From: JBEKHT01 sp049516595
GTDB lineage: Bacteria; Chloroflexota; Anaerolineae; Anaerolineales; RBG-16-64-43
NCBI GenBank assembly: GCA_049516595.1
Contig: JBEKSY010000009.1
Coordinates: 1-64,000, forward strand
Direction of reading: 5' to 3'
Length of the DNA: 64,000 nt
Positions within the stretch are counted from its first letter, which is position 1. Every line of letters begins with the position of its first letter. The notes beneath the pieces were generated by a model. That model was not told the origin of the DNA. It ran no database searches and worked only from the letters and a program-made list of their open reading frames with translations. Made by a program: the position numbers and the translations under genes. Shown piece by piece: positions 25,408-34,009 of this stretch.

Positions 25408-26486
25408 TAAAGTCCGCAATCCAGTCATCCAAGAGCCGCGAAAGAGGACCCGCGATCTCCATGGGTTGATGCCTAACCGCTGGCCAGAGCCGACTTGGTT
25501 TCTTGCACTCCAGGATGGCCGATAGCAGGAGGATCGCTGCGGACTTCACAGCAGACACAGGTGCGCTGGCCGTCTGCGCCAACCAATTCCGAATCCGCGA
25601 AGGGGACTGGCCTGCCCAGATCGGCTGTCATGGCCAGCGTAACGACACGACGGTCAGAGGAACAAGGGTAAGGAGAGCCGTCCGCGCGGGAAAACCCCGA
25701 GAATCCGATAGTTTTCGCCGGTGCTCAGCATCCGTTCCCTCTCCGCGCAATGCGGCTGGGATCGCAGGCGGGCAGTCCGCAGCCAGATCCTGGGCGGATG
25801 CCGAAAACGGGCCAGGTTACCCGTGGACAACAAGGCCAGGCAGGAGACATCCCCGAGTTCGCTGAAATCCTCTCAAAGACACCTGGTCGACACGGGGGAT
25901 TGCGCTCCGCGTCTCGGGGCTTGCGTGCCTCGGATTTGCAGCTGGAACCAACTGCACGCGATCCCATGGCCCTCGGCTCTGAAACCTCCAGCACCATCCC
26001 AAATACGGCAGGGAGGAGATCAAGCTCCCCGCGACCGATCCGGTCTATTGACAGACCGGCGAGAACCGCGTTCCCACTGGCAGGTCAAGGATACGGACCC
26101 GCGCGAGGAATGATCTCCAGGCCTTGAAGTGCAACAATCTCGGAAAAGGCCCGCGCGGGGTACCTTATGGAGAGGCGCCCAGGCCCGAGAGGCGGCCTAT
26201 TCGGCTTAGCAACGGCCCCTTCCAGAGTACAATCGGCTTGCGAACGAGGGATTTCTACTTTGCAAGAGGCGAAGGAATGCCTTGGACTCGGCGCGGCCCA
26301 GCCGCGGCGCTCCACCAGGTTCTTCCTGGCATGGCTGTTTCCTTTCCCAGCCCAGGCTTTGCGCTCAGAGGGAGCAGGTGACAAGGCAATGTCGGGCGGG
26401 TGCTCGATGAGGCGCACCATGACCCCTTTTCAATCGCCTCAACGCGATCCCAGACAGGAACAGGAGAGGAGCTCGAGGTACAGTGA
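25408..26486. other. Long region without recognisable gene
   Basis: About 1.1 kb between the hydrolase and the CDGSH gene. Open frames exist in several phases, but each is Arg/Pro/Ser-rich, lacks a ribosome site and has no motif. In a window with many remnants this is probably a gene decayed beyond recognition, but that is inference. Confidence 0.4.
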
Positions 26487-27248
26487 ATGGCCAGAGCCAC
26501 TGACAGCACGCGGATCGTGATCATCAAGAATGGACCCTATCTGGTCAAGGGCGGGGTGCCGCTGGTGCGCAAAACCCAGGTGGTTTCCGAATATGGCGAA
26601 CCCTTGACATGGAAGAAGGAAGATAGGATTGAGACGCCCCTGGGCGAATACGCCCTCTGCCGTTGTGGGCGGTCCGGTCACAGGCCATTTTGTGATGGAA
26701 CCCACATCCAGATCGACTTTGATGGGACCGAGTCCGCTGACACGCGAATCACTGCCGAGCGCCAGGCCGTTCTCCAGAATGACCCGCGGTTGGTGGTGAA
26801 GAAGGATCCGACCCTATGTATGGACTCGGGCTTCTGTGAAATGCGCAAGGCAACTCTGGCGCAATGCCTGGCAGATTGCGACGACACGCAGACCCGTTCA
26901 TTGGCCATGTCCATGATCGAACGCTGCCCGTCCGGCGCGCTGACTTACCATGTTGAGGCAGGCGAAGCGGACATCGAGCCCGACCTGCCTCAAGAGGTTG
27001 CCGACACGACCGAGATCACCTCCTCTGGAGCCATCGCGGGTCCGCTTTGGGTGGCGGGGGGGATTCCGGTTGAGCGGTCCGATGCTCAACCGTTTGAGAC
27101 GCGCAACCGGGTAACCCTGTGCAATTGCGGCCATTCCTCCAACAGGCCTCTTTGCGATGGTACCCACAGGCGTGAAGTAGAAGCTCTGGCCAGGCAGCGA
27201 CTGGTAGGAACCAAGAAGCCGGAGTTCTCGAGGGAGCAGACGCCATAA
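26487..27248 (+). CDS. CDGSH iron-sulfur domain protein with central divergent ferredoxin domain
   Basis: A 253-residue protein with three iron-sulfur modules. Residues 58-73 form a CDGSH [2Fe-2S] site (Cys58, Cys60, Cys69, His73 in C-x-C...CDGTH). Residues about 110-155 look like the divergent 4Fe-4S mono-cluster domain (Fer4_19), with 'LCMDSGFCEMRKATLAQC' and 'ERCPSGALTY'. Residues 212-227 are a second CDGSH site (Cys212, Cys214, Cys223, His227). Such fused proteins are known in bacteria but their function is unsettled; roles in redox sensing or electron transfer are proposed. It stands alone and ends about 240 bp before the convergent tRNA. Confidence 0.9.
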   Translation: MARATDSTRIVIIKNGPYLVKGGVPLVRKTQVVSEYGEPLTWKKEDRIETPLGEYALCRCGRSGHRPFCDGTHIQIDFDGTESADTRITAERQAVLQNDPRLVVKKDPTLCMDSGFCEMRKATLAQCLADCDDTQTRSLAMSMIERCPSGALTYHVEAGEADIEPDLPQEVADTTEITSSGAIAGPLWVAGGIPVERSDAQPFETRNRVTLCNCGHSSNRPLCDGTHRREVEALARQRLVGTKKPEFSREQTP

Positions 27249-27455
27249 GCAAAGGCAGTCCGGCAGAGGCTTGGCATTTCAACTAAGCCAGTCCTCAAGA
27301 ATTGCAGATTGCCGAGTTCCAGGCGCATGGTCATTCTCCCATCGCGAGGTTGGTCCGAACCCTTTGATCTGGACAAGAACAAGCTACGCCACCCCGTGAA
27401 TGGGCGCCCCCCGCTGGAAACGTCCTCACCGTTCTCGTCTTCCGCGCAGTCGTGA

Positions 27456-27481
27456 GAAACAAAAACCGCCCGATAGGGCGG
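27456..27481 (-). terminator. Intrinsic terminator of the tRNA-Met gene
   Basis: On the minus strand CCGCCC-TATC-GGCGG forms a six-pair stem (27466-27481) followed by GTTTTTG. It begins 8 bp after the tRNA 3' end. Confidence 0.85.
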
Positions 27482-27488
27482 ATTCGAG

Positions 27489-27560
27489 TGGCGAGGGTGG
27501 GGATTGAACCCACAACCAAGGGCTTATGAGTCCCCTGCTCTGCCGTTGAGCTACCTCGCC
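27489..27560 (-). tRNA. tRNA-Met-type gene (anticodon CAU)
   Basis: A 72-nt cloverleaf: the acceptor stem GGCGAGG pairs perfectly with CCTCGCC, the D arm is GCTC...GAGC, the anticodon loop is CTCATAA giving anticodon CAT, and the T arm is GTGGG-TTCAATC-CCCAC. The discriminator is A and no CCA is encoded. One A-G mismatch closes the anticodon stem. CAU can mean elongator Met or lysidine-modified Ile; the sequence is closer to elongator tRNA-Met, and it lacks the three G-C pairs of an initiator. It has its own promoter and terminator. Confidence 0.92.
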
Positions 27561-27575
27561 TCAGGAGACGAGCCC

Positions 27576-27604
27576 ATTCTATCTTGTGGGGCTGGCAGGG
27601 TCAA
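27576..27604 (-). promoter_or_regulatory. Promoter of the tRNA-Met gene
   Basis: On the minus strand TTGACC (27604-27599), 17-bp spacer, TAGAAT (27581-27576); the tRNA starts 15 bp after the -10. Confidence 0.75.
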
Positions 27605-27752
27605 GAAGCCTGAAGTGCGACCAGCCGAGAACGGCGGTCGACAATCGTCTCCATTCGAGGCAAAAACCAACGACATCGGGCATGGCGATGGGGTGGCTGG
27701 GGCTCCCTTCCAGCCCGGTGCCGGTCAGAGTCCACCATGGCCGCAACCCACG

Positions 27753-28361
27753 TCAAGCGAGGTCTTTGCTGTTGCCCATCACGCGGCGCAAGAAATCGCG
27801 CACCACGTGGCTGGGGATGGCCACGCCTACGTCCGGACCGGTGATCATTACGTTCAAGCCAACGAGATTCCCGCCAGCGTCAATCAGCGGGCCTCCCGAA
27901 TACCCGGGTCGCATGCGAATGGCAGCCACCAAGTACTCATGTTCCTTCCGCCCTCCCTCGGGGAAACCGTTTTCCAAGCCGATCAACGAGCCGCAGGTTA
28001 CGGCTGTCCGGCCTCCCCAAGGATGGCCCAAGGCGATGACCCAATCCCCCGCTCGAAGCGACCGCGAATCACCGAGCGGGAGGGGGACGAGGGTTGCATG
28101 GCCATCGGTCCTTAGCAGTGCAAGATCCTCTTTCTCGTCCTGGGTCACGACGCTGGCCTCTATTGCCTCCTCGCCCTCGCTTCCGATTTGGACCTTGGTC
28201 GAGCCCGACACAACGTGAGCGTTGGTCAGAAGCCAACCCTGAGGCGAGATCGCCACCGCGGTGCCCAGCCCGCGCTTCCCGTTCTGGACCCAGCGCAAAC
28301 TCTGCCGGGCAGCCCGGACCACATCTGCGAATTCAACGTTAAGCTCCCGAAGCACAGCCAT
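27753..28361 (-). CDS. Trypsin-like (S1C) serine protease domain protein
   Basis: A 202-residue protein consisting of one chymotrypsin-fold domain. The catalytic triad is visible: His49 in 'GWLLTNAHVVSG', Asp79 in 'EKEDLALL', Ser155 in 'RPGYSGGPLIDAGGNLVG'. There is no signal peptide or PDZ domain, so it appears cytoplasmic or needs a partner. It lies 26 bp downstream of a second HtrA-like gene on the same strand, so the pair is likely cotranscribed. A protease specific for misfolded proteins is the common role of this family. Confidence 0.88.
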   Translation of the reverse strand: MAVLRELNVEFADVVRAARQSLRWVQNGKRGLGTAVAISPQGWLLTNAHVVSGSTKVQIGSEGEEAIEASVVTQDEKEDLALLRTDGHATLVPLPLGDSRSLRAGDWVIALGHPWGGRTAVTCGSLIGLENGFPEGGRKEHEYLVAAIRMRPGYSGGPLIDAGGNLVGLNVMITGPDVGVAIPSHVVRDFLRRVMGNSKDLA

Positions 28362-28387
28362 TCTCTCCGATCGAGACAGGGAAAGAC

Positions 28388-29332
28388 CTATTTTCTCTCC
28401 CCGATGGTGACCTCGAGCTCCCGCTCCTGTCCGCCTCGGATCAAGCGGGCTCGGACTCTCTGGCCGACGGTCTCCGGGCCAAGGGCGGCCATTAGGTCGT
28501 CCAAGTGACGCACCCGCAGGCTGCCTACTTCCACGAGCGTATCTCCCAGCATGAGCCCCGCCTGATCCGCGGGCCCCCCAGGCTCGACCGAGATCAAGAG
28601 CAGGCCAATGTCTTGGCCAAGCTTCTCGGCCATGGGCCGGGGCAGGTGAGCCGGCTGGGCGGTCAGCCCCAGGAAGCCTCTCCGAACCCGGCCGTGCTGA
28701 AGCAGCATCTCCATGATCTGCTTGATCGTGTCGGCAGGGATGGTGAGGCTTGCGCCGCGCATAATTCCCGAAGTGTTCATGCCCACGAGGTTACCCTCTG
28801 CGTCCACCAAAGCCCCACCCGAGAATCCCGGGTACATGACAACATCGGTTTGCAGGTAGGCGCTCAGGCGGCCTCCGGCCGGCGTCCTCCAGCTCTCTTC
28901 CAGTGAGCTTACAACTCCGAGCGTGGCAAACACGGACTTGCCCGGCCGCCCGACGGCAAGGACAAGGTGGCCGACGCGCAAGCTGGACATGGCCGCCCAT
29001 GTTCCCGCAGCAACAGCCCCGCCCTCCAGCCGAAGTGCAGCCAGGTCAATCGCCGGATCCCGTCCAATCAATTTCGCGCCAACCACCTTTCCGTCGGCCA
29101 GACCAACCTGAATATCCTCCTCTCGCTCAAGCACGTGGTGGGCGGTGACAACCACTCCATCGTTGGAGAAGACGATTCCACTCGCTGACAGTCGCGGGCG
29201 CCCGTCCACGCGTACAATGCTGGGCGAAGCTCGTGCGACGAGCCCGGCCAGTTCATCGGAGAAGCCCCTGAGATTCATTGCCATGTTCCGCCTCCCATCC
29301 ATCGGACTCCAATTCCATCTGACGTCGAGCAT
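28388..29332 (-). CDS. HtrA/DegP-like serine protease with PDZ domain
   Basis: A 314-residue reading. The protease domain has His66 ('VVVTAHHVLE'), Asp95 ('DPAIDLAALRLEGG') and Ser170 ('MYPGFSGGALVDAEGNLVG'). A PDZ domain follows ('GLLLISVEPGGPADQAGLML', 'RHLDDLMAAL', about residues 225-310). No signal peptide is visible; the true start may be the ATG at 29278 or 29284, which removes a non-conserved lead. The arrangement with a PDZ-less protease downstream and a LuxR-type regulator 64 bp upstream suggests one stress-related unit of three genes. Confidence 0.9.
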   Translation of the reverse strand: MLDVRWNWSPMDGRRNMAMNLRGFSDELAGLVARASPSIVRVDGRPRLSASGIVFSNDGVVVTAHHVLEREEDIQVGLADGKVVGAKLIGRDPAIDLAALRLEGGAVAAGTWAAMSSLRVGHLVLAVGRPGKSVFATLGVVSSLEESWRTPAGGRLSAYLQTDVVMYPGFSGGALVDAEGNLVGMNTSGIMRGASLTIPADTIKQIMEMLLQHGRVRRGFLGLTAQPAHLPRPMAEKLGQDIGLLLISVEPGGPADQAGLMLGDTLVEVGSLRVRHLDDLMAALGPETVGQRVRARLIRGGQERELEVTIGERK

Positions 29333-29396
29333 ACGCCTCGGATCGGGTCGAGGACATCCTCCACCCGATCAGTTGAGCCCTAGACTTTCAGTTAGG

Positions 29397-30020
29397 TCAG
29401 ATGGGGATCAGCCCGGATCGAGCGGCAACGATTACTGCTTCTGTGCGGCTCTGGGCTCCGAGTTTGCGCAGGATCGCATTTACGTGGAACTTCACCGTGT
29501 GCTCGCTGATCGAGAGCTGGCTGGCGATGGCCTTGTTGGAAAGACCCTCGGCCATGAGCAGGAGAACCTCTCGTTCACGCGGGGAGAGGGGATCGAGAGA
29601 AGAGGATCCGTCCGGTACGACGCGGGAAGCTATCTGGTCGGCCAACCCGGGATCCAGGACTAGGTTGCCGTTGGCAGCGGCCACGAGTGCCGAGGTCACA
29701 GCGTGAGGGCTGATGTCCCGAAGCAGGTGTCCGCGAGCGCCAGCCTCCCAGCTGGCAGCGAAGTTCTCCGGCCCGGAAAGGAGGGCAACGACCGGGGCTA
29801 CCTCTTGCAACGTGGTGATAAGTTCCTGCGAGTCGGAAGTCTCGGGACCCATCTCGAGCAGAATGACATCGGGATGAAACAGGGCGGCTTGATCGGCCGG
29901 ATTGTCTCCAGGCGGTAGTTGGGCCACGACCTCGATTCCAGGAGCCCCTCCCAGAAGCGCAGCCAAGGCGGCTCGCGAAAGCGTGTCCTTGCTCAGAATG
30001 AGTACGCGCAGATCCGGCAT
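29397..30020 (-). CDS. LuxR/NarL-type regulator with a degenerate receiver domain
   Basis: A 207-residue protein with receiver fold (residues 1-120) and a NarL/FixJ helix-turn-helix ('LSPREREVLLLMAEGLSNKA' and 'SEHTVKFHVNAILRKLGA', about 144-195). The phosphoacceptor Asp is replaced by Glu56 ('DVILLEMGPE'), and the acidic pair at the first strand is changed to S-K-D ('VLILSKDTLS'). It therefore probably cannot be phosphorylated in the usual way and may be constitutively active or respond to another signal. It lies upstream of the HtrA-like proteases and could regulate them. Confidence 0.9.
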   Translation of the reverse strand: MPDLRVLILSKDTLSRAALAALLGGAPGIEVVAQLPPGDNPADQAALFHPDVILLEMGPETSDSQELITTLQEVAPVVALLSGPENFAASWEAGARGHLLRDISPHAVTSALVAAANGNLVLDPGLADQIASRVVPDGSSSLDPLSPREREVLLLMAEGLSNKAIASQLSISEHTVKFHVNAILRKLGAQSRTEAVIVAARSGLIPI

Positions 30021-30140
30021 GGTCCTCTCAGCTCAAGGATCTGATTCTCTCACAGGTCGGCGGGGGGCCGAGGCACGTCGCCTGAGTGGCCGGGTAGCGT
30101 CGGAGACTGCCGGGCCGCACCCGTTGCCAGGGCGAGGGGA

Positions 30141-30185
30141 ATGAAACGACCCCGCCCGTCGCGGATCAGCGCAGCCGGCGGGGTC
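30141..30185 (-). terminator. Terminator-like hairpin of the lipase gene
   Basis: GACCCCGCC (30148-30156) pairs with GGCGGGGTC (30177-30185) around 20 nt; on the minus strand GTTTCATTC follows. It lies about 45 bp after the stop of the monoacylglycerol-lipase-like gene. Confidence 0.6.
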
Positions 30186-30229
30186 TACACGCGAGTCGCT
30201 TAGCGGCAGAGCCCGATGGGGATTCTCCT

Positions 30230-31057
30230 TCAGACGTGTTTCTTCAGCCAGGTTTCAACGTCCGCGAACACCTTCTCATGCTCAATGTCATTGTGCGGCT
30301 CGTGGTAGCCCTGGTCATAAATGTGCAGCTCTTTGTCGGCAATGGGCAGGGCATCGAAAAAGACCTGGCTGCCGTGGGAGGAAACGATCCGATCCCCGCC
30401 GCCGTGCAGGATGATGACCGGCACGCGCCAATCCTGCAGGTGAGCCTTGATCCACTCGATGGTGTTCAGGAATTCCGTGCCCCAACGAGGGGACGACTTC
30501 GCGTGGACCCAGGGGTCCTCCTGGTAGGCCTTGACCACCGCCGGATCGCGTGAGATAGCCTCAACCTCCAGGCCCGTGGTCAGGCCAAACGTTGGCCAGA
30601 GGCGCGAGAGCACCTTGGCAACCGCGATCAGGGCGGGGCTAGCCACCGGTTCGAGCGCCGAGCCACTGATCACGACCCCCCGCAAGCCCTCCGGATAGTG
30701 CAGGGCGTAGTCCATGGAGATCAGTGAGCCCATACTGTGTCCCCACTGGAACAGGCTTGCCTTGGGCTCTCGCCCTCTGACCAATTCCATAAATGCATGC
30801 GTATCCTCTCGGTACTCGGCCCAGGAATTGATATGCCCGCGCTGGCCTGGCGATCGGCCGTGTCCGCGCAAATCGAAGGCATAGACCGCATGACCACGCG
30901 GCACGAAGTAACTGACCACGTTTCCGTAGCGGTCGCTGTGCTCCCCAACGCCATGCACGATGCACAGGGCGGCCCGCAAGGGCCCGTCTGGGAGCCAGCC
31001 CTGGTAGTAGAGCCTCATTCCACCCATGCCCGTGAACGAACCTTCTGTATGCTTCAT
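30230..31057 (-). CDS. Monoacylglycerol-lipase-like alpha/beta hydrolase
   Basis: A 275-residue serine hydrolase of the Hydrolase_4 (serine aminopeptidase S33) family. 'CIVHGVGEHSDRYGNVVSYF' (about residue 32), 'VYAFDLRGHGRSPGQRGH', the nucleophile elbow G-H-S-M-G-S near residue 108, the acid in 'ILHGGGDRIVSSHGS' near 220, and the His in 'YDQGYHEPHNDIEHEKVF' near 250 match bacterial and eukaryotic monoacylglycerol lipases, also called lysophospholipases. No signal peptide, so likely cytoplasmic. It probably frees fatty acid from monoglycerides. Confidence 0.92.
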   Translation of the reverse strand: MKHTEGSFTGMGGMRLYYQGWLPDGPLRAALCIVHGVGEHSDRYGNVVSYFVPRGHAVYAFDLRGHGRSPGQRGHINSWAEYREDTHAFMELVRGREPKASLFQWGHSMGSLISMDYALHYPEGLRGVVISGSALEPVASPALIAVAKVLSRLWPTFGLTTGLEVEAISRDPAVVKAYQEDPWVHAKSSPRWGTEFLNTIEWIKAHLQDWRVPVIILHGGGDRIVSSHGSQVFFDALPIADKELHIYDQGYHEPHNDIEHEKVFADVETWLKKHV

Positions 31058-31591
31058 TGGGCGGCCCTCCTAAAGGGTTTTGGATGCACGGAACTTGCGG
31101 AGAATCGATTTTCGATGCCAGATTCGGAAACGCTCAGTGTTGTCTTTGGCCCCCGCAAGCCCAGCCCGCACAGGGGACGCAACATGCCGGGGGCACAGGC
31201 GGAGGCCCCAACTTCAACGAGCAGGTTGCTACGGGGATAAAAGGCACTGCCTCGCCATCGGCCGAACGGTGGAACCGAGAAGTAGGTCGATGCCACACGG
31301 AGAGGCCACGCCAAGCCGAGCGCAACTTCCCGGGGCCCAGCCTCTAGGGGAGACAACCGCACTTGGGAATGGAGGAGGGGTATCGGGGAGCGAAAGTTCC
31401 AAGGGTCCGATCTGTTGAGCGGTTGACAATTCCAGGGAGCTGGGTTGGAACAGTAAGGTTGGATGGCCCCTCCCTCGCTATTGGCATCCAGAGTCCAGAC
31501 TCGTTTTGGGCGTTTCGGCCAATTGGACGGGATTCCCCAGGGAGGGCTGACCTCATCCAGCCGCTCAGCCCATCGTTGTGGTCGCAGCGCG
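31058..31591. other. Intergenic region without recognised gene
   Basis: The 534 bp between the lipase and the membrane protein contain frames on both strands but none with motifs or ribosome sites. Confidence 0.4.
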
Positions 31592-31966
31592 CTAGGCTCT
31601 CACCTCCTTAGGCCAGCGTTCCGCGAGCCAGCCGCCCAGGGCGCCCGCGAATCCCGAGCAGGGAATGGCCACAATCAGAATCAAACTGGGACCCAGAACG
31701 TAGACGAAATCCACGATCCCCAGGACCAGCCCAAGTGCCAGCCCATAGCGGACGCGATCGCGCCCAGCGAGGCGGCCGCTCACATATCCGCCGGCGACGA
31801 AGGACAGCAGCGTCACGATGACCAGAGTGACGAGCTTGTAGACACTACTTTGGCTCAGGGGCAGAAGCCAGGCCAAAGCGAGGAGTAGCCCGAGGGCGAT
31901 CAAGGCCCCCAGGCAGCCCAACCCAAAAGAGAGGGCAGTCGACCCTCGGCGTTCGGCGGGTTGCAT
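31592..31966 (-). CDS. Small integral membrane protein, function unknown
   Basis: About 124 residues from ATG 31966 (a GTG-type upstream start at 31990 would add 8). Four hydrophobic helices are visible: 'CLGALIALGLLLALAWLLPL', 'YKLVTLVIVTLLSFVAGGYV', 'YGLALGLVLGIVDFVYVLG' and 'LILIVAIPCSGFAGALGGWL'. A Gly-rich G-G-Y-V-S-G-R-L-A-G-R-D motif separates helices 2 and 3. It resembles the TIGR04086/DUF3792-like class of small four-helix proteins only in layout. No partner gene is evident. Confidence 0.65.
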   Translation of the reverse strand: MQPAERRGSTALSFGLGCLGALIALGLLLALAWLLPLSQSSVYKLVTLVIVTLLSFVAGGYVSGRLAGRDRVRYGLALGLVLGIVDFVYVLGPSLILIVAIPCSGFAGALGGWLAERWPKEVRA

Positions 31967-32250
31967 GGGAATCCCTCCGCATGAGACCAATTCTGAGGAT
32001 TAAGTCCTGATCGAGTTGCGCAACGCACTTCTGCAGAGGTATTCCAGTTGCCCGACCTGGGGCGATTCCCTTTCGCCACTTCGATTCTACATTCTCCCGG
32101 GGCTCCAGGCAACTTGCGAAATCTGAACAAGTCGACTGTTTCCGCCGGTGACTCCTCAAGCTCCTTCACGGAGATTCGGGTAGTTTTCAAGCAGAAGGCT
32201 CGGCGAGCCCGCGAGAGGTTGGGCCTCCCCATGGAATCAGACAATTACAT

Positions 32251-32259
32251 TGGTATACT
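32251..32259 (+). promoter_or_regulatory. Extended -10 promoter for the dienelactone hydrolase gene
   Basis: TGG-TATACT is an extended -10 element about 95 bp before the start codon. The -35 region is poor. The same TTGGTAT core is seen before hypA. Confidence 0.45.
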
Positions 32260-32354
32260 CTGCGCGGGAACGGCACCGGGGGTCGGAACAGACCGTCCGC
32301 GAAGTGGTGCCGGCACACGGCAAAGTAGTGGAACCGCAAAGGAGAGGCGATAAC

Positions 32355-33044
32355 ATGGTGGAAGTACGTGCGAGAATGATTGAATTCAAGAGCAATTCCC
32401 ACACCACGCCGGGTTACCTGACGGAGCCAACTGACGATGGGGAGCATCCCGGTTTGGTGATCATTCAGGAATGGTGGGGCCTGGTCCCTCATATCAAGGA
32501 TGTTGCGGAGCGTCTCGCGCGCGAGGGCTTCATTGTCCTCGCCCCTGACCTGTATCACGGGAAGGCCTCCAAGGAGCCCGATGAGGCGCGCAAGCTCGCG
32601 ATGAGCCTGGATCGAGATCGAGCGGTGGCCGAAATCGACGCGGCGGCGCGATTTCTGACTGAAATGGATCGGGTTAGGCCGAGGAAGGTCGGAACGGTGG
32701 GCTGGTGCATGGGCGGGGGGCTTGCTCTCTCCACGGCGGCAAGCTCGAAGCTGGTCGGTGCAACCGTGTCCTTCTATGGTCGACCGCTTTCGGAGGAGGA
32801 CACGGCCAGGATTGCCTCGCCCGTCCTTGGTCTCTATGGGGAGGAGGATCATGGCATCCCGCTCAGCGCACTCCGGGATTTTGAGGCAGCCCTCCAGAAG
32901 GCCCGGGTTGTACACGAAATGCATGTTTATCCAGGAGCCGGCCACGCCTTCTTCAACGATACCCGTCCGGAGGCATACAACCCCAGTGCCGCGACAGACG
33001 CCTGGAAGAGGATGATCTCCTGGTTCCGGGCGAACTTGGTCTGA
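32355..33044 (+). CDS. Dienelactone hydrolase family protein
   Basis: A 229-residue alpha/beta hydrolase with the family's Cys nucleophile in 'VGTVGWCMGGGLALSTAAS' (about residue 117), 'GLVIIQEWWGLVPHIKDVAE' (E36 area, the Glu that activates the Cys in this family), the Asp in 'LGLYGEEDHGIP' and the His in 'YPGAGHAFFND'. Enzymes of this family hydrolyse dienelactones in chloroaromatic breakdown or other lactones and esters. The ATG at 32355 is preceded by AAAGGAG with good spacing; an upstream GTG at 32250 would add poorly conserved sequence. No other aromatic-degradation genes are near. Confidence 0.92.
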   Translation: MVEVRARMIEFKSNSHTTPGYLTEPTDDGEHPGLVIIQEWWGLVPHIKDVAERLAREGFIVLAPDLYHGKASKEPDEARKLAMSLDRDRAVAEIDAAARFLTEMDRVRPRKVGTVGWCMGGGLALSTAASSKLVGATVSFYGRPLSEEDTARIASPVLGLYGEEDHGIPLSALRDFEAALQKARVVHEMHVYPGAGHAFFNDTRPEAYNPSAATDAWKRMISWFRANLV

Positions 33045-33169
33045 GGGGCCGAGGGAGAGGCGGCGGAAGTTGGGCCTTTGAAATCCTCGCGGGCGAACGG
33101 CCCCAAATTCGCGCCATCGCAGATGCCCGCCAACGGGCCGAAGGGGTCCGGAGGACAGGCGCACCCGTC

Positions 33170-34009
33170 CTATGCTCGGCGGACGACCAATCCGATAATC
33201 CCTGGCCCGCCGTGCACCGCCAGCGACTGGGCCAGGTCTGCCGTGAAAGCTTCCTTGACGTTGAGGCGAGCCTTTGCCCGCCCAAGCAAGTCCTCGGCTT
33301 CGTCGGGGACAAGGGCGTGGATCACGGCCAGTTGAACGGGATTCTCGCGTCCCACGGACTCCTCTGCCAGGCTGATCAGTCTGTCAATGGCTTTGGCCCG
33401 CGTGCGAACATTCTCGACCGCCTCGAGTGTTCCGTCTTTCACCGCAATGATCGGCTTGACGTTCAGCAGTGACGCGATCGCCCCTTGTAGCTTTCCCACC
33501 CGGCCGCTCATCTGGAGGTATTTGAGTGTGGAGGGGGTCAGGTAGAGGAAGGTTCCGGCGCGGATGGCCTCCAGCCTCCGCAGGATCGAGGAACGATCCT
33601 CCCCGGCCTCGGCCGACCGAACGGCCTCGAGGATCTGCATGCCGGTGCCCAGGGAGATGCTGGCCGAATCAAAGACCTCCACGTCGGCGCCAGGGACAAA
33701 GGTCTTGGCCAAGACGGCCGACTGATACGTGCCGCTGTGCTTGGAGGTTATCGTCACCACCAGAATGGGGTTCCCTTCGCTGGCCGCCTCCTGATAGTAC
33801 CGAGAGAACCAACCCGGGGAAGGCTGCGATGTGGTCGGAATGATCCCGAGTTCCTCGATCTTCCGATAGAAGGTGTCCCGGTCGATGGTCAGCCCTTCGT
33901 CGAAGGCTTCGTTGCCGAACTGGATGCTGATTGGCGCCACGCGAACACCGTGAAGCTTGAGATATTCTGGGGGAAGATTGCACGTGCTGTCCGTGATGAT
34001 GCGCAGCAT
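33170..34009 (-). CDS. DegV family fatty-acid-binding protein
   Basis: A 279-residue DegV-family protein (fatty-acid kinase FakB-like). 'RIITDSTCNLPPEY' at the N-terminus carries the D-S-T/S motif, 'IPTTSQPSPGWFSRYYQ' (T-S-Q-P) near residue 65 and 'VVTITSKHSGTYQSA' (S-G-T-Y) near residue 90 are the carboxylate-binding loops, and 'PSTLKYLQMSGRVGK' is the conserved C-terminal domain motif. Such proteins hold a fatty acid for phosphorylation by FakA, which is not in the window. The start at 34009 follows GAGGAGGA. Confidence 0.95.
   Translation of the reverse strand: MLRIITDSTCNLPPEYLKLHGVRVAPISIQFGNEAFDEGLTIDRDTFYRKIEELGIIPTTSQPSPGWFSRYYQEAASEGNPILVVTITSKHSGTYQSAVLAKTFVPGADVEVFDSASISLGTGMQILEAVRSAEAGEDRSSILRRLEAIRAGTFLYLTPSTLKYLQMSGRVGKLQGAIASLLNVKPIIAVKDGTLEAVENVRTRAKAIDRLISLAEESVGRENPVQLAVIHALVPDEAEDLLGRAKARLNVKEAFTADLAQSLAVHGGPGIIGLVVRRA

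Noticed and set aside
25503..26127. Overlapping plus-strand frames after the second hydrolase
   Set aside because: Low-complexity, Arg/Pro-rich translations without motifs in any phase.
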